NCBI GenBank assembly: GCA_037349315.1
Contig: JBAIAC010000054.1
Span: 3,038,001 to 3,102,000 of the forward strand
DNA from: Chelydra serpentina
Lineage: Eukaryota > Chordata > Testudines > Chelydridae
DNA: 64,000 bases
Direction of reading: 5' to 3'
The translations under genes were made by a program, and so were the position numbers. Below the pieces are notes generated by a model that had not been told where the DNA came from, did no database searches, and saw only the letters and a program-made list of their open reading frames with translations. Position 1 is the first letter of the stretch; each line of letters opens with the position of its first letter. Positions 1-11,460 of this stretch are shown one piece after another.

Positions 1-825
1 AATATTTTACAACTTCCCCCAGCTTAACAGCCCTGCTTTAATCTCCCCCCTGACACTGTAACCACGAGCCAGACGGACTGGCAGTCTCCTCCCTCCCCAG
101 AGAAGGCAGCACCCTGCCATTGCATTTTCAGAGCTACCTGCTTCTTGGTCGGCAAGGAACTCCCCGGCCTCACATCTTGGTCACATGCCAGCCCGCTGGG
201 GTAGTGCTGAGAAGGCTCTGAAGCGGGTGGCTAACAGCTCTAAAGCAGAGTTATTAGGAGCAGTGTTCATTGTCCCCCAAAAGCAGCACTTAGGCCACTA
301 GCTATTTCTGCAGCCTTAGCCCTTGGATTGTTCCTGTGTGGTGGGGGAGGTTGGTGGCTCCTTCCTTCTGGAGCAGGGTCAATGCTAACTGGGCTCTGGG
401 ACGGTTTGGACTGAGGCCGGATCTTTGACTGGGTAAGTGGAGCTCTCAGCTGTGCCGTACCTGAATGCATCTGTTCAGTGCCACATTGAGAGTGCCACCT
501 CCTCTAACAGCTGTCTCTAATATCCTGGGACCAACATGGCTACAACTGCCCGGCGTACTTGCGTTACCATAGCCTTTGCCCCACATGCCCTCATGCGGCT
601 TTCCAGGCGGAGTCACCTGCACCGTGCTTCTGCTGACAGATGAATGAACCTGGCAGCTGGCCACTCGGAAACATTCGGGAAGGCAGCTGACGTGAAAGCT
701 GGGTGCACTGCACTGTAGCTGGTAGATTCTCACTTGGGTATAACTGTGCCAGGATTTGAGGTGTTTAGTTGACTGAAAAGAGCAGTTTCCCCCATTAATC
801 ACCTATCATTCATCTAACGCTATCC
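1..825. other. RGS3 intron, nothing recognised
   Basis: No exon, tandem array or repeat family that I recognise. The short open frames on the minus strand lack known motifs and look like chance. Confidence 0.5.
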
Positions 826-975
826 ACCTATGGATCCCAAAGTGCTTTACAGAGAAAGGTGCATGTTGTTATTCCCATTTTACAAAAGGGGAAACTGAGG
901 AACCGGGGGCTGTGACTTGCCCAAGGTCACTCATGAGTCGGAGGCAGGCTGGCATTAGAGGACAGCTCTCTTGAC
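826..975 (-). mobile_element. MIR-like core SINE, antisense
   Basis: Reading the minus strand gives the conserved centre of MIR-type SINEs: a CCTTGGGCAAGTCAC-like block, then CTCAGTTTCCCC and TGTAAAATGGGAATAA-like sequence. On the plus strand these appear as gtgacttgcccaaggtcac and gggaaactgagg, with the 3' part ending near caaagtgctttacag. Edges are approximate and the copy is old and diverged. It has no coding capacity. Confidence 0.7.
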
Positions 976-1763
976 CCCCAGTTCTGTGGGGTCAATCACC
1001 TTTAGACTCTGCTGACACCTGAGGCAGAGGAAGAGGGTTACATCCTCCCACCTCCATGTGGTTTGTGCACAGGTGGAAGGTGTGTCCAAGGCAGTGCCCA
1101 TAGATGTAGTTGACTAGAAGGCTGCGTTACTAGCTATGCCCATTGCGGCCAGGAGCTATCCTGCTATGATTAGTATTATTAATGGCATTAGGTTAATCTG
1201 TAATGAGACATGGAGCTTTGCAACCAGCAACCATGCTAAATGAAAGCAAAAGAGCTGACCTCTACAGCTGCCATTCTGAAGGCAATTAACTCATTCTCCA
1301 GCTAGTGTAGCTACTTCTAAAATGGAAGCACAGGAGAGAGCCCCACCTAAAAATGCCAGAGTGCTGCACGCCAGTAAAAGATCCACGAAACTCCATCAGT
1401 TAGAGCCTGTGCTCAGCAGTGATCCCAGCACTGTACCACAGGCTGTGCGTAAGCTCTCCCATGCAATAGGCTGCAAGCAGTTCTGACAGTCACGTTCCTA
1501 GCTTCTAAAGAGGCACCTGCCGCTATGAGGATTGAGGAAGACTCAGCTGGAGAGTTTGGGATGGTGCCGCAACTCTCAGCTCTCAGGCAGTTGAAAGAGA
1601 GTGTGTAGGGCACAGTCTTGCAGGGATTAGGGAAGTGTGCTGAGATAGTTTGGGTGAGTTTGGATTGTGGGCTCCGGTATGCTCCAGTCTCTGGCTAATT
1701 GAGAATGATCCGCTCCCCTCCTTTCCACTGTCCTGCTCCCCTTGGGCATCGCTGGGGTAAGCA
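976..1763. other. RGS3 intron, nothing recognised
   Basis: AT/GC-balanced intron with no motif or repeat that I can name. Confidence 0.45.
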
Positions 1764-1771
1764 GATGGAAG

Positions 1772-1988
1772 CAGTAGCGTAGCCAGGGGGGAGCAGGGGG
1801 AGCGGCCGCTCCCACACTGAGCAGAAGCGGCGCCTTTTTTGTGCTCTCGCGCCTTTTGCTCCTGTGCTGCAGCTGGAGCGGAGCATTTTTTTTTGCTCCA
1901 GGCGCCTTTTTTGCTCCCGACACTTTTTGCTCCCGGTGCCTTTTTTTATCTCCGCTCCCCCTGTGCTCTAAACCTGGCTACGCCAATG
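1772..1988. mobile_element. Non-autonomous hAT-type DNA transposon, 217 bp
   Basis: Terminal inverted repeats are CAGTAGCGTAGCCAGG on the left and CCTGGCTACGCCAATG on the right. The flanks are an 8-bp target duplication with one mismatch: gatggaag at 1764-1771 and gacggaag at 1989-1996. An 8-bp duplication with CA..TG ends is typical of hAT elements. The interior is a set of imperfect units of the type GGCGCC, T-run, GCTCCC at about 1829-1950. It encodes no transposase. Confidence 0.85.
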
Positions 1989-1996
1989 GACGGAAG

Positions 1997-3224
1997 AGCT
2001 GTAAAACGAGTATCAGAAGGAAAAGTTATATGGGTTACACCTACTTATGCAGGGGCGGGGGGGGGGGACACAGATAGGCTTCTGGATAGCATTAATCCTC
2101 TCAGCTGTAGAGTGCAGGTCTCTTGCTTCTCTGCACGCAGGTCTCCAATTGTGGGTGTGGGGAAATGCTCCCAGCAATCTGCAAGGTTCTCATCTGTCTA
2201 AATGATGCCACTAGTGAGGAAAGAGTGGGTTGATATCCAAGCAAAGCGGCCCCCAAACCGTCTTTACAGCACATGCAGAGCACCACCAACTCCGGTATCT
2301 GTCTCTGTCTGCATGTCTGAGCATGCTGGAAATGCCTGTATGCTTACAAAGCAGCAGGGAAGGGACTGTCTCTACAAGAGACCAGCATGGAACAATGGCA
2401 CATTGATCATCTGATGTTTAAAAATAATTCCCAGAGTGAGGGCAACGGCATGACAGGCCATGTGCTGTCTCTGATCCGGAAACCTGGTACTGTAGTATCG
2501 GGGGCTTGAAACAGCACTTAAGAGAGCTGCCAGACTAGGAAGTCCGCATGCAGAGAAAAGCAATCACTGTGCTTGAGCACCAAAGCAGGCGGCTGCAAAG
2601 AAATCTTAGGTGTAATCCTGTTTTCTGGATGAGGGTAAGGAATTTCTCCAGTGAAAAGGGCCAGAATAGAAAATTAATGAGGTTGGTCAGATTTCCTGAC
2701 CGTGAAGGTGAAATACAATGCTTAAACACCGAAACTGTGTGGGCGGGGTGCTGCCACTTTTACTCACAACGAGTCGTCACTGAAATATACATTCACCAGT
2801 CTGAGGAGCTGTAATAGCCATGCAATCGCTTTGGAGAGGCCTGGGGTCATTCATATGCTTGTGAATATATTTACAGATCCATCTTTCTGACATTTATTCT
2901 GGCATCTCCCACCCTGAGCAGCTTCTCAGAGCTGCAGTTAAAAAAGTTACCTGCCTGAGAATGTTTTCTTCTTCTTCTCCCCATAATGTGAAATCCGCTC
3001 CCCTGGCCCCAAATACCCTAGGATTGGGCAAGATTCAGTTCTGGACCAAGGACAGGATTTCTGGATGAAAAAATGTCACAGCTTTGAAGTCCAGCAGGGC
3101 TAGGCCTAGGTGCTTTGGGGATTTTTTGTTACCTTCTTCCTCTGAAGCATCAGGGCTGGCTCCAGCCAGAGATGGGACATTGGATGGGGTGAGCTGGTGG
3201 TCTGTGGTGGCACCGAGGATTCTC
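1997..3224. other. RGS3 intron, nothing recognised
   Basis: Contains a short G-run near 2056-2068. I see no exon, SINE or terminal inverted repeat. Confidence 0.45.
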
Positions 3225-3566
3225 TCTCTGAGGGGTGTGGCTGGCTGGTTCTTGTTCACATGCTCCTGGTCTAACTGATCACCATACGTCTTGTGGGCAG
3301 TGACCTGGGGGCTGGCGGGGGTGGGGGATGATTGGCTTCCTCTGCAGCATGTGGATGTGGGTCACTTGCCAGGATTATCTGGGTATCTCTCACTTAATCA
3401 TTTCCTGGCCAGAAGTCTAGTCTCCTGCAGGCTGTGATACTATGGTCTCAATTCGGTTGTTGGGTTGAGTGTGCAGGTGCTGAGTGGTGTCAGTGGCCTG
3501 GGATATACAGGAGATCAGACTACATGATCTGATGGTCCCTTCTGGCCTTAAACTCTATGACTCTTT
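3225..3566 (+). mobile_element. CR1 LINE, 3' untranslated tail only
   Basis: The block from about ttgttcacatgctc through gatggtcccttctggcc and aactctatgactc matches, with divergence, the 3' end of the better-preserved CR1 copy at 23790-24117. It lacks coding sequence, being a severely 5'-truncated retrocopy inserted in the sense of RGS3. Confidence 0.8.
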
Positions 3567-3924
3567 ATCCCATTGAGAAGGGGCGTGTCCATGCTTAGCA
3601 ATGGGAATAAGGTTCCAACGTATGGGACAGTTGTGGATCTAGAATAGCGATTTACGCTCACATTTAGAGCTGTTTTGCATTTGTTAGTTTTTATGAGTTT
3701 GAGCCCTGCTCCGTTGGACACATACAACAAATAATGCCAATTACGTTCGTTAAAACTTGAAAACATTTGCAAAATATTTTTGACAACATATGGTGTGTAC
3801 AAAATACAAGATGGGTGCTGGGCTACTGACTGAGTTTTATTGGCATTTAGTTGGGATTTTGTTGTTCATGGGTAATGCGACCATTTCACATCAGGGCTGA
3901 TAAAACCCTTGTACCAAACCACCC

Positions 3925-3928
<4 letters not shown>

Positions 3929-3987
<59 letters not shown>
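3929..3987 (+). repeat. (TG)n microsatellite, about 29 repeats
   Basis: Uninterrupted TG dinucleotides run for 59 bases in the intron 310 bases before the first RGS3 exon seen here. Long pure TG runs are usually length-polymorphic. Confidence 0.97.
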
Positions 3988-3989
<2 letters not shown>

Positions 3990-3996
3990 GTCCATA

Positions 3997-4051
3997 GAGC
4001 CAGATTCTCAGCTGGTGTAAATCTGTTTATGCCAGGTGAGGATTTGGCCCT
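3997..4051. repeat. Short palindromic repeat, 'ctcagctggtgtaaa' family
   Basis: The ends read agccagattctcagctgg and aggatttggccc, an imperfect inverted pair. Related sequence occurs at 51043-51122 and in weaker form near 50700-50790. Probably an old MITE-like repeat; the family name is unknown to me. Confidence 0.45.
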
Positions 4052-4297
4052 ATGTTTTGGTTAATCTTTGATTAAACACAAAGCATCACTCACTCAGCTA
4101 GTATTGCAGCTCCATGCACTATAATGCTGAGTGGTTATGATAGCAAAGAGACTGATTCCCTGCACTTCTCAGTTCGAGTTACTCCCCTTTGCATTATCAG
4201 CGATGTCAGGAATTATAACGACAGAGTGGACTAGACCTGTGGAAATTCAGTTCTCGCTCTCTCTCCTTTGCTTTCTTTTGGTTTCTCACGGTCCCAG

Positions 4298-4488
4298 GAA
4301 ATGCAGGGAAAGGCAAATCCCACACGGGATCTGGGCGGAAATCCAGGCTGATGAAGACAGTGCAAACGATGAAGAGCTATGGGAACTACCAGAACTGCAC
4401 CATTGTGAGGCCTCATATCCCGCACTCCAGCTATGGCACCTATGTGACACTGGCCCCCAAAGTACTCGTGTTCCCTGTCTTTGTCCAG
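4298..4488 (+). CDS. RGS3: RGS3 internal coding exon (segment after the PDZ domain)
   Basis: RGS3 is a GTPase-activating protein for Gi/Gq alpha subunits; the long isoforms add C2 and PDZ domains before the RGS domain. This exon reads, in the frame starting with its third base, 63 codons including the stretches KSRLMKTVQTMK, NYQNC and YGTYVTLAPKVLVFPVFVQ, which I recognise from human RGS3 between PDZ and RGS domains. Borders are a tcccag acceptor and a CAG|gtaagc donor. The exon enters with two bases of a split codon and ends in phase 0, matching the next exon at 8311. A longer open frame covering 4131-4547 is a different, non-coding frame. The preceding exon was not found in bases 1-4297. 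Identity rests on remembered human protein, but the match is long and the phases of all four exons agree. Confidence 0.93.
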
Positions 4489-4539
4489 GTAAGCTGACCC
4501 TTCCTGGCACATCTGGAAACCAGACTGTATGGGCCAGGG

Positions 4540-5158
4540 GGGATTGACTGAAATCAGGGAGATTTAAATCACCAAGTGCAAAGCCTGGATTTAAATCATC
4601 GATTTTAATCAGCTTCTCCAGTTATTTTCTAAAGAAAGGTGCTTTCTCTCTGGCTGATATAACTGATAAAACATGTTGGTTTATAACCAAAGAGAGCCTT
4701 TACACTAGATTTGGTACATCTTTTTTGCAACCTAGCAGGGTACACAATAACACTATAACAAGGTACACAATTATATAGCCTAATATTGTCAGATTCTTAT
4801 TAATTGTACATTTAGTATGTTAGAAATGGGGAATGATGTATTGCTTATTTACGAGACAGTTAACTTTTGGCTCATGATTTGTGCCAAACTGCATTAGGAT
4901 GGTAACAGGGATTTAATTAAACACACAAAACTGCATATAACATTTATGTTGATTAAACAAAACAACCTTAAATGTTTTGGATACGTAAACTTCTCTTATC
5001 AAAACCCGTCTCACGTTCACAACTAAGTTATAAGAAGTTCAGGCCTTAACATATTAAATTCAGATTTCATTTTAAACGGGTTTAGTTTTTAAAATGAAAA
5101 ACGGAATTTAAATAGCTAAATTAAAAAATCGGATTTTTCCCTGTTTCCCCCGCCTGGT
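4540..5158. repeat. AT-rich block with degenerate inverted ends
   Basis: The block begins near ccagggggg and atttaaatc motifs and ends with aaatcggatttttccctg and ccccgcctgg, roughly complementary to its start. In between are AT-rich stretches with no open frame. It may be an old DNA transposon, but no clear target duplication was found. Confidence 0.4.
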
Positions 5159-6150
5159 GTGGCCCAAAGGCAGCCCGTGTATCACAGACTCTCCCCTGCA
5201 CACGCTAAATTCAGGTACTCTAACAAATTGGAGAGCTGCCTGCTCTTTGTGCCAGGGAATGTGCCTCACATCTGTATCCCACCGTGGAAAATCCTTTTCC
5301 TAAGATCTCCATTCACCTCTGTGCCTCAAAGACCCACTCATAAGGCACCATTTACCGCCAGAATCGACTTTCTTCAAAAGTCCTTGGTCAGGGAACTGAG
5401 CTGTGGGAAAAGACCCTTGTCCAAGTGCTGTGCTGCACTCCGGGGATGGCACGGCCAAGCGCAGCCTCTTGGCAGGAAGCACAGAGTTCAGCGCCAGAGT
5501 TTGAGTGATGACTATAGATACTGTCGTAGCAGCGAAAGAAACCCTCCATGTGTACCAAAGAACTGGCTCCCTCATCATTTTCAGCTTCCCCCTCCTAGTA
5601 TTGTCTAGCATGCAGCGCCTCTCTAAGGAACTATGTCCTGCCCTTGTAAGGGGATGGACTTGCTGTTGCAATGGACTTCCCCTTCTCTAGCTTCTGTGGT
5701 TTACACTGTAAAAGAGCAGCTCTCCACCTTCGGTGCTTGGCTGCTTGAGCCATTTGAGGGAATCCTGACCAGATAAGCCTGGGTTTCGACCACCGAGTTC
5801 TCATTACGGCAGGTACTGAATGACCTGGCTTCTGCTCGTGGCTGCAAGGTACACTTGTGCAGCGGGGAATGTAACCAGGAATTTCATATAGTCTTGTCAC
5901 TTGGCCGCTCTAAAATCAAAGCACGTCAAGACAGGCATCAGGCTGTGGATGGATGGTAGGGTGGAAAGCGGGGTTCTAACTTCCCAATTCCACAAATATT
6001 GGGCTTGCGGTTTAGCTCTGAATTTGATTATCAGAGCTGGTTTTAAGGCTTCAGCCTCCTGCTTGTGCCCAGGTGGTATTGTACAGCTTTTCGTAACTGA
6101 ATAGGCCTGGATTTGATCCCAGGAAACCTAAGGGAATCCTGTTGTGATGC
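5159..6150. other. RGS3 intron, nothing recognised
   Basis: A 149-codon open frame at 5159-5608 shows no domain or codon pattern that I recognise and overlaps opposing open frames of similar length, so it is taken as chance. Confidence 0.45.
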
Positions 6151-6199
6151 CCTCTCAGGAAGTTCAGGACTGTGAGTCATCTTGTCACCCCTTGCCACA

Positions 6200-6640
6200 G
6201 AGGGAGAGGGACTTGGTGGAGCTAAACTGTGCATCATCCACCCGACACTCCAGTCTGTTAGTCCCTGAACAAACACCTTAAAAGCTCTGTCAGCCTTTAC
6301 TTTGCCTTGCAGGTTAACCTCAGGTGCACTCCAGTCCCCAAAGCTCCTTAAAGAGTGACCCCCACAGCGGGACACTCCCAGCAGTTACCATGTCTGCTGT
6401 CTGCAAAGAGCAGCATGCACACCAGCCTGTTGGATCCGCTGCTGCGGAGTCACACTTCAATATACTGCACTGAGTAAAACCAAGAGTAAATATACTAAAA
6501 AGGAACAGAGACTGAGTGATCCTAAGCTGAGATAACAGAAATAGTTACAAATAAAACAAATCTAGAACCTGCATTCTAGTGGCTAAAACTTAGCAGGGCA
6601 CCATCCTTGTCCAAGGCACTTTCGCACCTCAAACCTCCTC
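6200..6640. repeat. Probable LTR-derived repeat, diverged
   Basis: The stretch with cactgagtaaaaccaagag, aggaacagagactgagtg and aaaacttagcagggc resembles turtle LTR sequence as I remember it. No terminal TG/CA with a target duplication could be fixed, and no internal coding region is present. Treat it as tentative. Confidence 0.35.
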
Positions 6641-8310
6641 TCAGCATCACCACGCCACATGGCTGGGATCCACTGTATCCACCGTGGCTACAAATGGCCT
6701 AACCTCTTTGTTCCCTGCCTGATAACAACATGCCTTTTCCCTGTTTCTTATAGTCCCCTAAACCTCCGATATCTTTGTTCTCCAGAGGGCTGGTGCCCCG
6801 CTGTGTTCAGTTTAACCTGGCTTTTCCTGTTGCCTTGCCTCACCTGCAGCTGCCATTGTGGTTGGGCTTTTGCAGTGCTTGAGTTACATCAGAGACCCTT
6901 TTTTATTATTATTAATTTTTATCCTTTATTCCACTGATTGCTTGACTGAAGAATAATCCCAAACTCTGGGTGATACATGTCACATAACTGAAATGAAGGC
7001 ATATGTATACAAACATTCATAATGTCCATGTACGCAATGGGCTCTAATAGCACTGAGTGTACAATAAGTAGACAAAGTGAGTAAAATAGAAGAGGCCCAG
7101 AGAAAGGAAGTTGTTAAAGTGCTAAAGAGAAATGGACCCGCATAGCTTGTTATATTAATTCATTAGGAGACCCTAGTATTGTTTTTTGGCAGGCAGGTAA
7201 ACCAGCATTCCTTTGTCTGAGACACACTTGTTGCTCAGCCTTTCCTGGTTATCTGGACTGAACATAGGTGCTTACAGCTTCCTGCATAACACTCGTATGC
7301 ACCATGCTGCTTCTGGGATGTGCAGCTTCTGGGATGAGCCCAGCCAGTTCCATAATCTAGTTTTCAAAACAAGTTCCCTTCCCTATCACTGCCTTCCACA
7401 GCACAATGCTACCCGTGTATTGCATGCGTTATCTGAACTCACCGTGCCCAAGCAATGGCTGCATTCATGGGTTGTCATTAAGTAAGAACACAACTGGGGC
7501 TTTGTTACTGTTTTATTGCCTTTCCAAGTTAGTGACTCTTGGTTTCACTCTGAAATGTTCCCACCCTTTTAAACCGGATATTAACGACAGTGTCTTTCAC
7601 TGAGTTCAGACTTTGCCTCTGTGCTTTGCCATATTTCATCTTGTAGGCTTTGCAGAGCAAAGTCCCATTCAAGGCAGCATCTACATCGCTCTGAATGCTC
7701 TTCTGCACTATATCGTCTCAGAAGCTGGTTTTGTCAGCATTGTGCAGGAATCAGAGCAACTGATTTTGTTTTTTGAGTTCTTGGCTTATCCATTGTCAGA
7801 GCAAGTTGCCCCTGAAAAGTTGGCTATGTAGCCCAAAGTCCCCTGCAGCATAGAAGGAGAGAAGGCGCCCTGCCCAGAGTCTCTTCATCTTGCTAATGAA
7901 GTTAATCAATTAAAAATATGTGGCTCCCCATATTCGTGAGACCGGGGTGGGCTGCCGCTGTGGCTGTGCTTCCTGCTCTCCGAGCCGCCACCGGCAAGCC
8001 CACGCTTTGCAGAAGAAGTAATGTACAGAGAAGCAGAAGCTGCTGATAATCTTTTTATAGCTTCACATGACATAGGTGTTAAATGTGAGGGTTTTTTTCC
8101 CCTTTTATCACTTAGCTGGACTGCAGAGTTTCCATCCTTGAGAGATGTGCTCACATGGGGCAGCTTATAGTGGCTTCACTTTCAGTGGTTTACAACTTCA
8201 ACTAAAGGCGAAGAGCTTCTGGGGGGTGGAGAGTTAACACAGGTTTCATGGCAAACGTTCTCATTTCGAGCTGACGGTCTGGATCTTTTTTTTTATATAT
8301 ATATATTTAG
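6641..8310. other. RGS3 intron, nothing recognised
   Basis: Includes an AT-rich stretch near 6898-6940 and a TA repeat just before the exon at 8311. I found no repeat family I can name and no further exon. Confidence 0.45.
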
Positions 8311-8394
8311 CCTCTAGACCTTTGCAACCCGGTCCGGACTCTCCTTTTGTCAGAGGAGCTGCTGCTTCATGAAGGCAGAAGCAAGACTGTAAAG
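8311..8394 (+). CDS. RGS3: RGS3 internal coding exon (28 codons)
   Basis: This 84-base exon starts and ends in phase 0 and encodes 28 residues beginning PLDLCNP and containing RTLLLSEELLLHEGR, directly continuing the peptide of the exon at 4298-4488. Human RGS3 has the same order with small substitutions, for example Tyr where His is here. It belongs to the linker region upstream of the RGS domain, not to the catalytic RGS fold. The acceptor follows a T-run and a TA repeat ending in tttag, an unusually TA-rich polypyrimidine tract; the donor is AAG|gtgaga. It is too short to stand out as an open frame and was found by looking for the missing peptide between its two neighbours. Confidence 0.92.
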
Positions 8395-9211
8395 GTGAGA
8401 ATTTCAGTCGCTCCTAACATGGTGATTGTGCTCATGCTTTTTAAACACATTCCTATGCATCTAACGTGCTAGATTGAAAAGGTCAAAGTTTGACTTTTAA
8501 AATGCCTTCATTCCAGTGGAATTCAAAACCAGTTGTAGCCAGTTTATCTTGGGATAGACTAACTGCCACAGCAATTGCTGGAAGTCTTCTCTTCTTCGCA
8601 TCCATTTTGATAGCACCAGACAGAGAGAATACCATACATGGCAAACACATGGCAGTCATTTGCCTAAAAGCCATGAGGTTTTTGTTTCTGCTTAACTGTT
8701 GGCTCAGGATCTGATCCTGGGGGTAGGGTTGGAAACCTTTGTGCACCGCAGAAGCTCCCAAAACGGGAGAAACCAGCACAGATTTCAAGGGAAACCATAC
8801 CTAGATTTCACCAGGATTTGGTTTTTGGTCCTGACTCCTGGCCCCTCCTCACTTGCTGTGTTTTGTGCCTGCCGCATTAGCGGGAGGGGTCTGCAAAACC
8901 CTAACAAACCAGGGCTGGTTACCTGCTTGAGCCAGGCTGTGTACACCAGAAAGCTCAACAGCCAAACCAGGAGAATCTGGTGATTTCAGCTGAGTTTTGC
9001 TTTGGCTTCGTTTGGATCCAAAAGGTGGGGGTTGCAAACCCCAAGTATTTGAAGCTGAAGAAGAGTTTTGTCTAAGCTTTGCTGGGCTCTAGTAACCCGG
9101 CTCTGCCTGACGTGAAAGCATTGGACTAAATGTAGTTTGTCTTATATGATTTAGCTTGAAACACTGTCATGTGGAGCACCCCCCTTTTCCTGCCCAATTA
9201 CCATAATGTGT
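8395..9211. other. RGS3 intron, nothing recognised
   Basis: Open frames on both strands at 8483-8788 overlap each other and carry no known motif. Confidence 0.45.
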
Positions 9212-9498
9212 AGAGGTGGGAGAAAGGTTTCTGTCAAAATCTTTCATTGCCAAAAAATGTAGATTTGGGTCGACTGAAACATTTTACAAATTTGTATCAA
9301 TTTTGGGGAATTTGTTTGGTTGAAATGAAAATTATAATTATAATGAACATGATAAAACAATAATTTTAAATGGGAAATGCTGAAATGAACAGTTTTGACA
9401 TTAACAAAACATCTCATTTAAATTTTTGGGCTAGATTTCTATGCCAACCTCTCCAGAGGAAGAGGTACCTGGGCACCCCCATGCCCCTAACCTTCAGC

Positions 9499-9618
9499 CT
9501 AGTGGTTAGAGCACTCACCTGGTGTATGGAGACCCACGTTCAAATCCCTGCTCTGGAGAAGGGATATGAATCCAGGTCTCCCCCTTCCACCAGGTGAGTG
9601 CCCTAACCACTGGCTATG
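9499..9618. repeat. Inverted pair of tRNA-like modules
   Basis: The left arm 9499-9550 carries A-box-like agtggttagagc and B-box-like gttcaaatccc. The right arm 9560-9618 is its near complement, with ggtgagtgccctaaccact. Only about nine bases separate the arms. They resemble SINE heads and not functional tRNA genes because the pair reads as a hairpin and the acceptor stem is not complete. Confidence 0.55.
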
Positions 9619-9848
9619 GGCTCCTCTGGGGGTGGGTCTTTCTCAATATGTCCTGGTGAAGCTGTTCTGTTTGTATAAATACTCCCTGGAGTAGGGACTG
9701 GACCCAGGTACCCCCCAAACGGAGCACCCTACCCCCCCAAGTCAGAGTCATTCGCATGCTGTCTGACCAGCGACTAGACCTGCTTGTCTACAAAGTGGGA
9801 CAGCCTCAACAGGAGAGAATGAGAGCGGCCCCCCCCAATGCTCAGCAG

Positions 9849-9962
9849 CCTGGGGTTGGGGTGCTCACCTGGCAGGGGGGAAACCTGGGTTCATGTTCTT
9901 GTTAGCGGGGATTAGAATCTGGGGCTCCCACATCCCAGGTGAGTGTCCTCACTACTGGGCTA
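9849..9962. repeat. Second inverted pair of tRNA-like modules
   Basis: The left arm ctggggttggggtgctcacc through gggttcatgttc is followed after a short spacer by the antisense arm ggattagaatctggggctcc through ctcactactgggc. It is a diverged repeat of the organisation at 9499-9618, so the element probably contained at least two such palindromes when it was active. Confidence 0.5.
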
Positions 9963-10186
9963 ACAGGGGCACCAGCAGCAGCGCCAGCTCCTTGAGCCGG
10001 GTTTTGTGAATCCAGCCCTTCAGTCCCTTTGCTTTGATTAAAAATCCATTCCCTCGACCCCAAATGAATGTTTTTGGCTTATTGGAGTCACTGAAAACTC
10101 CACGTTTTGGTTTCAGTTCAGCCCAAACTGAAATTATGTTTTGAGTTTTTTGGAACTGCCACGAACGGAAAAATCTTCCTCCAGCT

Positions 10187-11460
10187 CGGCCGATACGTGT
10201 GTAGTCGCTCGGATGCTCGGTGACCTGTTTGTCTGCACGAAATTCTGTGTCATGTCCATGCAGCCTAGAGCGACCTTCTCATTTACTAGTCAGATCCTTT
10301 TGTGATCCATGTTTTGGGATGGCTGGTTGCAGAGTCTCAGAAAACCACCGCCTCACTCTTGGGCAATGGCACACAAACATCTGTGTGGTTCAGCTCTGTT
10401 AAATTGCTCCTCTTTCTCTCTGTGGTGTCCAAAATATAATTCCGCCATCTTTCTGATCTGATTCATTGGTCCTTCCATGAAAGTCATTGGAAAATTGTGT
10501 CATTAACTTGGGAAACTCATCACTGATTTGCAACTAGACTCTTGCCCTGCCTGTGCCTCAAATGTCCTTCACTGCCACGGCTCTTCTAGGGCTACAGAGC
10601 CCCCCAAGTAAGTGCAGATATATGCAGCATCAGCTGAGCACTTAGCTGTAGGAGTGCTGCTCCTACAGTATGGAGGCACTGTCATAATATTTACCTCCCC
10701 ACACCCGCCCCTCTCTGGGGCAATGATTTAGTACAGCCCTGCTGCCCACTCTGGGTTGATTGGAGATGCCTGTCTCCAGTTCCGTTTCAAAGGTCTACAA
10801 GAGCAGCAAAATGTTAGCTAACCCTGTGTCACTGGGCTGCCATTTCCGGCTGGCGAAGGTGAGGGCAGGAAGTGGAAGTAGATGGGAACATGGAGAAGGT
10901 CATACTCCGGCTTTTCTAGCTTAAGAAATAGGCTGCCCAGTCACTATAGCCAAGTGGCTCTGCTTAGCCATTTTGGGACCCCTGCTGAAGACGTCCAAGC
11001 TCTGTCAGAGTGAGGGCGCCAGAGAACGAATGGATCCTGTTGATCTATGACGTCTAGGGGATGAGAGTGGGATCTCCACGTCGGAGTTGTCTCCGTGACA
11101 GAAGTGTGCCCTGGGCGCGAGTGCGGGAGAGATGGTTGGGGATCATGTTGCACTTGGGGCCGTGCTAGCTGCTCAATCTGGCAAGGGGGAAGAGAGAAGA
11201 GTATGTGGCTGAGGGCTGCGGAGCCTGGCTCTGGAGGGTGGAGTGATAGGACTAATGACTAATGAGGTGGGAGGGGACAGGTTGGCAGCAGCTGCCTTGG
11301 AAGACTGAGCTGCCGTGTTTGGCTCAGTGCGCAGCAGCATCTAGGAGCAGCAACTAGATTAAGCAGGTGTTCTCACTCCGCTGGATATTGCAGTCCCTAG
11401 TATACAGATTTCACCCTTGAAATCTGGGCCAGTCCCCTCAGTTGGAGTCTTGTCTTCTCA
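10187..11460. other. RGS3 intron, nothing recognised
   Basis: No exon-like or repeat-like signal that I can name. Confidence 0.45.

Larger units (their letters stand above)
9212..10186. mobile_element. Composite element with inverted ends and tRNA-like modules
   Basis: The left end agaggtgggagaaaggttt and the reverse complement of the right end, agctggaggaagatttttc, form an imperfect terminal inverted repeat. Both flanks continue into matching AT-rich sequence with fragments such as tttttggaactgcc. The interior holds two inverted pairs of tRNA-like segments, 9499-9618 and 9849-9962, plus a fifth partial module near 9700-9760. Box A-like agtggttagagc and box B-like gttcaaatccc are visible in the first module. 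There is no open frame of interest. The family is not known to me; a non-autonomous DNA element that captured SINE-like heads is the simplest reading. Confidence 0.55.

Noticed and set aside
4131..4547. 138-codon open frame overlapping an RGS3 exon
   Set aside because: It uses a different frame from RGS3 and crosses both splice sites; the RGS3 frame gives a recognisable peptide.
9499..9618. Functional tRNA genes
   Set aside because: A and B boxes are present but the modules form inverted pairs and lack a full cloverleaf with matched acceptor stem.
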